The notes beneath the pieces were generated by a model that had not been told where the DNA came from, did no database searches, and worked only from the letters and a program-made list of their open reading frames with translations. Below are positions 61,901-64,000 of a stretch of DNA of 64,000 nucleotides, one piece after another. Positions within the stretch are counted from its first letter, which is position 1. Each line of letters begins with the position of its first letter. A program made the translations under genes and the position numbers. The stretch spans positions 76,742,806 to 76,806,805 of the forward strand of contig OY282608.1 in assembly GCA_958298945.1 (NCBI GenBank). Direction: 5' to 3'. This DNA comes from Atherix ibis (taxonomy: Eukaryota; Arthropoda; Insecta; Diptera; Athericidae).

Positions 61901-64000
61901 TTGGTTTGTTGGTTTGTTGGTTTGTTGGTTTGTTGGTTTTTTGTATTGTTGGTTTGTTGGTTTTTGGTTTGTTGGCTTATTGGTTTGTTGGTTTGTTGGT
62001 TTGTTGATTTGTTGGTTTGTTGGTTCCTTCGTTTGTTGGTTTTTTTTGGTTTGTTGGCTTGTTGGTTTGTTGGTTTGTTGATTTGTTGATTTGTTGGTTT
62101 GTTGGTTTGTTGGTTTGTTGGTTTGTTGGTTAGTTGGTTTGTTCGTTTGTTGGTTTTTTGGTTTGTTAGTTTGTTGGTTTTTTAGTTTGTTGGCTTGTTG
62201 GTTTGTTGGTTTTTTAGTTTGTTGGCTTGTTGGTTTGTTGGCTTGTTGGCTTGTTGGTTTGTTGGTTTGTTGGTTTGTTGGTTTGTTGGTTTGTTGGTTT
62301 GTTGGTTTGTTGGTTTGTTGGTTTGTTGGTTTGTTGGTTTGTTGGCTTGTTGGTTTGTTGGCTTGTGTGCTTGTTGGTTGTTGGTTTGTTGGTTTGTTGA
62401 TTTGTTGGTTTGTTGGTTTGTTGGTTTGTTGGTTTATTGGTTTGTTGGTTTGTTGGTTTGTTGGTTTGTTGGTTTGTTGGTTTGTTGGTTTGTTGGTTTG
62501 TTTGTTTGTTCGTTTGTTGGCTTGTTGGTTTATTCGTTTGTTGGCTTGTTGGTTTGTTGGCTTGTTGGCATGTTGGTTTCTTGGGTTGTTGGTTTGTTGG
62601 TTTGTTGGTTTGTTGGTTTGTTGGTTTGTTGGTTTGTTGGTTTGTTGGTTTATTTGTTTATTCGTTTGTTCGCTTCTTGGTTTGTTGGCTTATTGGTTTG
62701 TTGGTTTGTTGGTTTGTTGGTTTATTGGTTTGTTGGTTTTTTTGTTTGTTGGTTTGTTGGTTTGTTCGTTTATTGGCTTGTTGGTTTATTGGCTTGTTGG
62801 TTTATTGGTTTGTTGGTTTGTTGGTTTGTTGGTTTGTTGGTTTGTTGGTTTGTTGTTTTGTTGGTTTGTTTGTTTGTTGGTTTGTTGGTTTGTTTGTTTT
62901 TTGGCTTGTTGGTATGTTGGCTTGTTGGATTGTTGGTCTGTTAGTTTGTGTGTTTGTTGGTTTGTTGGTTTATTTGTTTGTTGGTTTGTTGGTTTTTGTT
63001 GGTTTGTTGGTTTGTTTGTTTGTTGGTTGTTGGTTGGTTAGTTTGTTGGTTTGTTGGTTTGTTTGTTTGTTGGTTTGTTGGTTTGTTGGCTTGTTTACTT
63101 GTTGGCATGTTGGTTTCTTGGTTTGTTGGTTTGTTGGTTTGTTGGTTTGTTGGTTTGTTCGTCTGTTGGTTTGTTGGTTTGTTGGTTTGTTGGTTTGTTG
63201 GTTTGTTGGGTTGTTGGTTTGTTGGTTTGTTAGTTTGTTGGTTTTTTGGTTTGTTGGCTTGTTTGTTTGTTGGTTTGTTGGTTTGTTCGTTTGTTCGTTT
63301 GTTGGCTTGTTGGTTTGTTGGTTTGTTGGTTGTTGGTTTGTTGATTTGTTGGTTTGTTGGTTTGTTGGGTTGTTGGTTTATTTGTTTGTTGGTTTGTTGA
63401 TTTGTTGGTTTGTTGGTTTGTTTGTTTGTTGGTTTGTTGGTTTGTTGGTTTGTTGGTTTGTTGGTTTGTTGGTTTGTTGGTTTGTTGGTTTGTTGGTTTG
63501 TTTGTTTGTTAGTTTGTTCGTTTGTTGGCTTGTTGGGTTGTTGGCTTGTTGGCTTGTTGGCTTTTTGGCTTGTTGGTTTGTTGGTTTGTTGGTTTGTTGG
63601 ATTGTTGGTTTTTTGATTTGTTGGCTTGTTGGTTTGTTGGTTTTTTGGTTTGTTGGCTTGTTGGTTTGTTGGCTTGTTGCCTTGTTGGTTTGTTGGTTTG
63701 TTTATTAGTGGGTTTGTTGGTTTGTTGGTTTTGTTGGTTTGTTGGTTTGTTGGCTTGTTGGTTTGTTGGCTTGTGTGCTTGTTGGTTGTTGGTTTGTTGG
63801 TTTGTTGGATTGTTGGTTTCTTGGATTGTTGGTTTGTTGGTTTGTTGGTTTGTTGGTTTGTTGGTTTGTTGGTTTGTTGGTTTCTTTGTTTGTTGGTTTG
63901 TTCGTTTGTTGGCTTGTTGGTTTGTTCGTTTGTTGGCTTGTTGGTTTGTTGGCTTGTTGGCTTGTTGGTTGTTGGTTTGTTGGTTTGTTGGTTTGTTGGT
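61901..64000 (+). repeat. Right-edge, more degenerate satellite segment
   Basis: Variant density rises. TTGTATTG near 61942, TTTTTAGTTTG near 62183 and 62213, TTATTCGTTTGTTCGCTTC near 62658, TTATTGGCTTG repeats near 62770-62800, GGTCTGTTAGTTTGTG near 62935 and TTGGTTGGTTAG near 63030 are not seen elsewhere. Boxes B at 62365 and 63773 and box C at 62022 remain. Between 62.4 and 63.7 kb I cannot align it to another block. It continues past the window end. Confidence 0.65.

Larger units (their letters stand above)
1510..62050 (+). repeat. Box C family: variant mark with core GGTTCCTTCG
   Basis: Thirty copies carry CC in one monomer followed by TTCGTTTG and then a T-rich irregular monomer. Core starts: 1510, 3088, 5404, 12859, 14179, 16223, 25533, 27154, 27339, 28201, 29316, 29932, 31039, 33284, 34453, 36601, 37818, 39392, 41641, 42562, 43017, 48458, 50894, 52295, 54220, 55579 (reads TGTTCC), 56618, 57273, 58611, 62022. 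The irregular monomer downstream comes in three forms: TTTTTCTGG, TTTTTGTGG (27154, 39392, 54220) and an uninterrupted T run before GG. Most copies are preceded by a fixed order of variants: T-run monomer, TTGGCTTA, then a GGTGG or GGTGATT irregularity. None lies between 5.43 and 12.85 kb. Confidence 0.9.
7703..63785 (+). repeat. Box B family: variant mark with core GTGTGCTTG
   Basis: The core GTGTGCTTG is followed by TTGGTTG, a monomer one base short. Starts of GTGTGC that I located: 7703, 10149, 13177, 14505, 14824, 15350, 16556, 16931, 17457, 19970, 20401, 20784, 21070, 21357, 23887, 24310, 24685, 25827, 31405, 31820, 34811, 35185, 38168, 40076, 40436, 41968, 42328, 44359, 44758, 46731, 47130, 49711, 52645, 55795, 56034, 56376, 58929, 59282, 62365, 63773. 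Variants with TAC in place of TGC stand near 39735 and 54596. At 15350 the short monomer is absent. None occurs before 7.70 kb or between 25.84 and 31.40 kb. Boxes often come in pairs 350-530 bases apart (14505/14824, 31405/31820, 34811/35185, 44359/44758), which shows that the pair itself was copied as a block. Confidence 0.9.
1..64000 (+). repeat. (TTGGTTTG)n satellite array, whole window
   Basis: Every part of the window reads as head-to-tail copies of an 8-base monomer TTGGTTTG, about 8,000 copies, with scattered variants. The most frequent variant is TTGGCTTG. Others are TTCGTTTG, TTTGTTTG, TTGATTTG, TTAGTTTG, TTGGGTTG, TTGGTTTT, TTGGTTTC, TTGGTTTA and TTGGCATG. Monomers of 7 or 9 bases occur at a few recurring landmarks. 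The two halves, TTGG and TTTG, differ by one base. The + strand carries G and T almost exclusively and this never inverts. No flanking unique DNA is present, so the array is longer than the window. Size, homogeneity and nested higher-order structure match what is known of eukaryotic satellites. The chromosomal location and species cannot be told from the sequence. Confidence 0.97.
1..64000. other. Spurious open reading frames; no protein-coding gene
   Basis: Very long open frames cover both strands. Examples are 1,503 codons at 17502-22013 (+), 1,394 at 45442-49626 (+), 1,237 at 12278-15991 (+) and 873 at 59214-61835 (-). They are explained by composition. TTGGTTTG repeated contains no TAA, TAG or TGA in either direction. 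Because 8 mod 3 is 2, one repeat of three monomers (24 bases) passes through every phase. Each + frame therefore gives a rotation of LVCWFVGL and each - frame a rotation of QTNKPTNQ. Overlapping frames carry the same peptide, most starts are TTG or GTG codons inside the repeat, and frames end where a chance variant makes TAG, TAA or TGA. There is no codon bias distinct from the repeat, no domain and no ribosome-binding context. I call no CDS anywhere. Confidence 0.96.

Noticed and set aside
1..64000. CRISPR array
   Set aside because: Repeats are contiguous 8-mers without unique spacers of constant length, there is no palindromic repeat, and no cas gene is present.
1..64000. Telomere made by telomerase
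   Set aside because: GT strand bias fits, but the motif is not a telomere repeat I recognise. The array is full of ordered variants and kilobase-scale duplications, whereas telomerase products are near-uniform. It remains worth testing by FISH.
1..64000. Transposon or insertion sequence inside the array
   Set aside because: I scanned for any stretch with normal base composition, inverted repeats or target-site duplications and saw none; A and C never cluster.

Overview
The whole 64,000-base window is one uninterrupted head-to-tail array of an 8-base repeat, TTGGTTTG (complement CAAACCAA). The + strand is almost only G and T and the - strand almost only A and C. Orientation never flips, and I see no stretch of unique sequence at either edge or inside. 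I found no gene, RNA gene, mobile element, CRISPR array, origin or promoter that I could support. An array this long with nested higher-order repeats points to eukaryotic satellite DNA (heterochromatic, pericentromeric, subtelomeric or sex-linked). The species cannot be named from this sequence, and a bacterial source is very unlikely.

Many long open frames exist but are an arithmetic artefact. The perfect repeat contains no stop codon in any of the six frames. Because 8 is not a multiple of 3, all three + frames encode rotations of one octapeptide (LVCWFVGL), and all three - frames encode rotations of another (QTNKPTNQ). I annotate none of them as a protein.

The information lies in the variant monomers. 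Single-base variants (TTGGCTTG is commonest; also TTCGTTTG, TTTGTTTG, TTGATTTG, TTAGTTTG, TTGGGTTG, TTGGTTTT, TTGGTTTC, TTGGTTTA, TTGGCATG) fall in recurring orders. Three rarer composite marks act as landmarks: box A (core GTAGGCGTG, about 45 sites), box B (core GTGTGCTTG followed by a 7-base monomer, about 44 sites) and box C (core GGTTCCTTCG, 30 sites). Their spacing shows that the array grew by successive kilobase-scale tandem duplications.

Layout (boundaries good to roughly 50-100 bases): 1-2.0 kb, landmark-poor start with one A and one C box; 2.02-6.98 kb, two copies of a 2.3-2.6 kb unit, the second with its own 0.44 kb duplication; 7.0-7.7 kb, small 128-base duplication; 7.7-12.5 kb, two copies of a 2.45 kb unit built partly of about 350-base subunits, with no A or C box; 11.9-14.5 kb, 1.31-1.33 kb unit twice; 14.06-18.15 kb, 2.04-2.14 kb unit twice; about 17.2-24.97 kb, 3.90 kb unit twice; 25.0-27.7 kb, a block whose relatives lie 12-27 kb away; 27.73-31.2 kb, 1.73 kb unit twice; 31.69-38.42 kb, 3.36 kb unit twice; 38.4-43.3 kb, mixed blocks including a 1.89 kb repeat; 43.36-47.65 kb, a nearly perfect 2,372-base repeat; 47.7-54.3 kb, 2.8-3.0 kb unit twice, with 231- and 223-base subunits; 54.3-61.9 kb, mosaic of blocks also found near 41-43 kb; 61.9-64 kb, a more degenerate stretch. 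The array runs off both ends.
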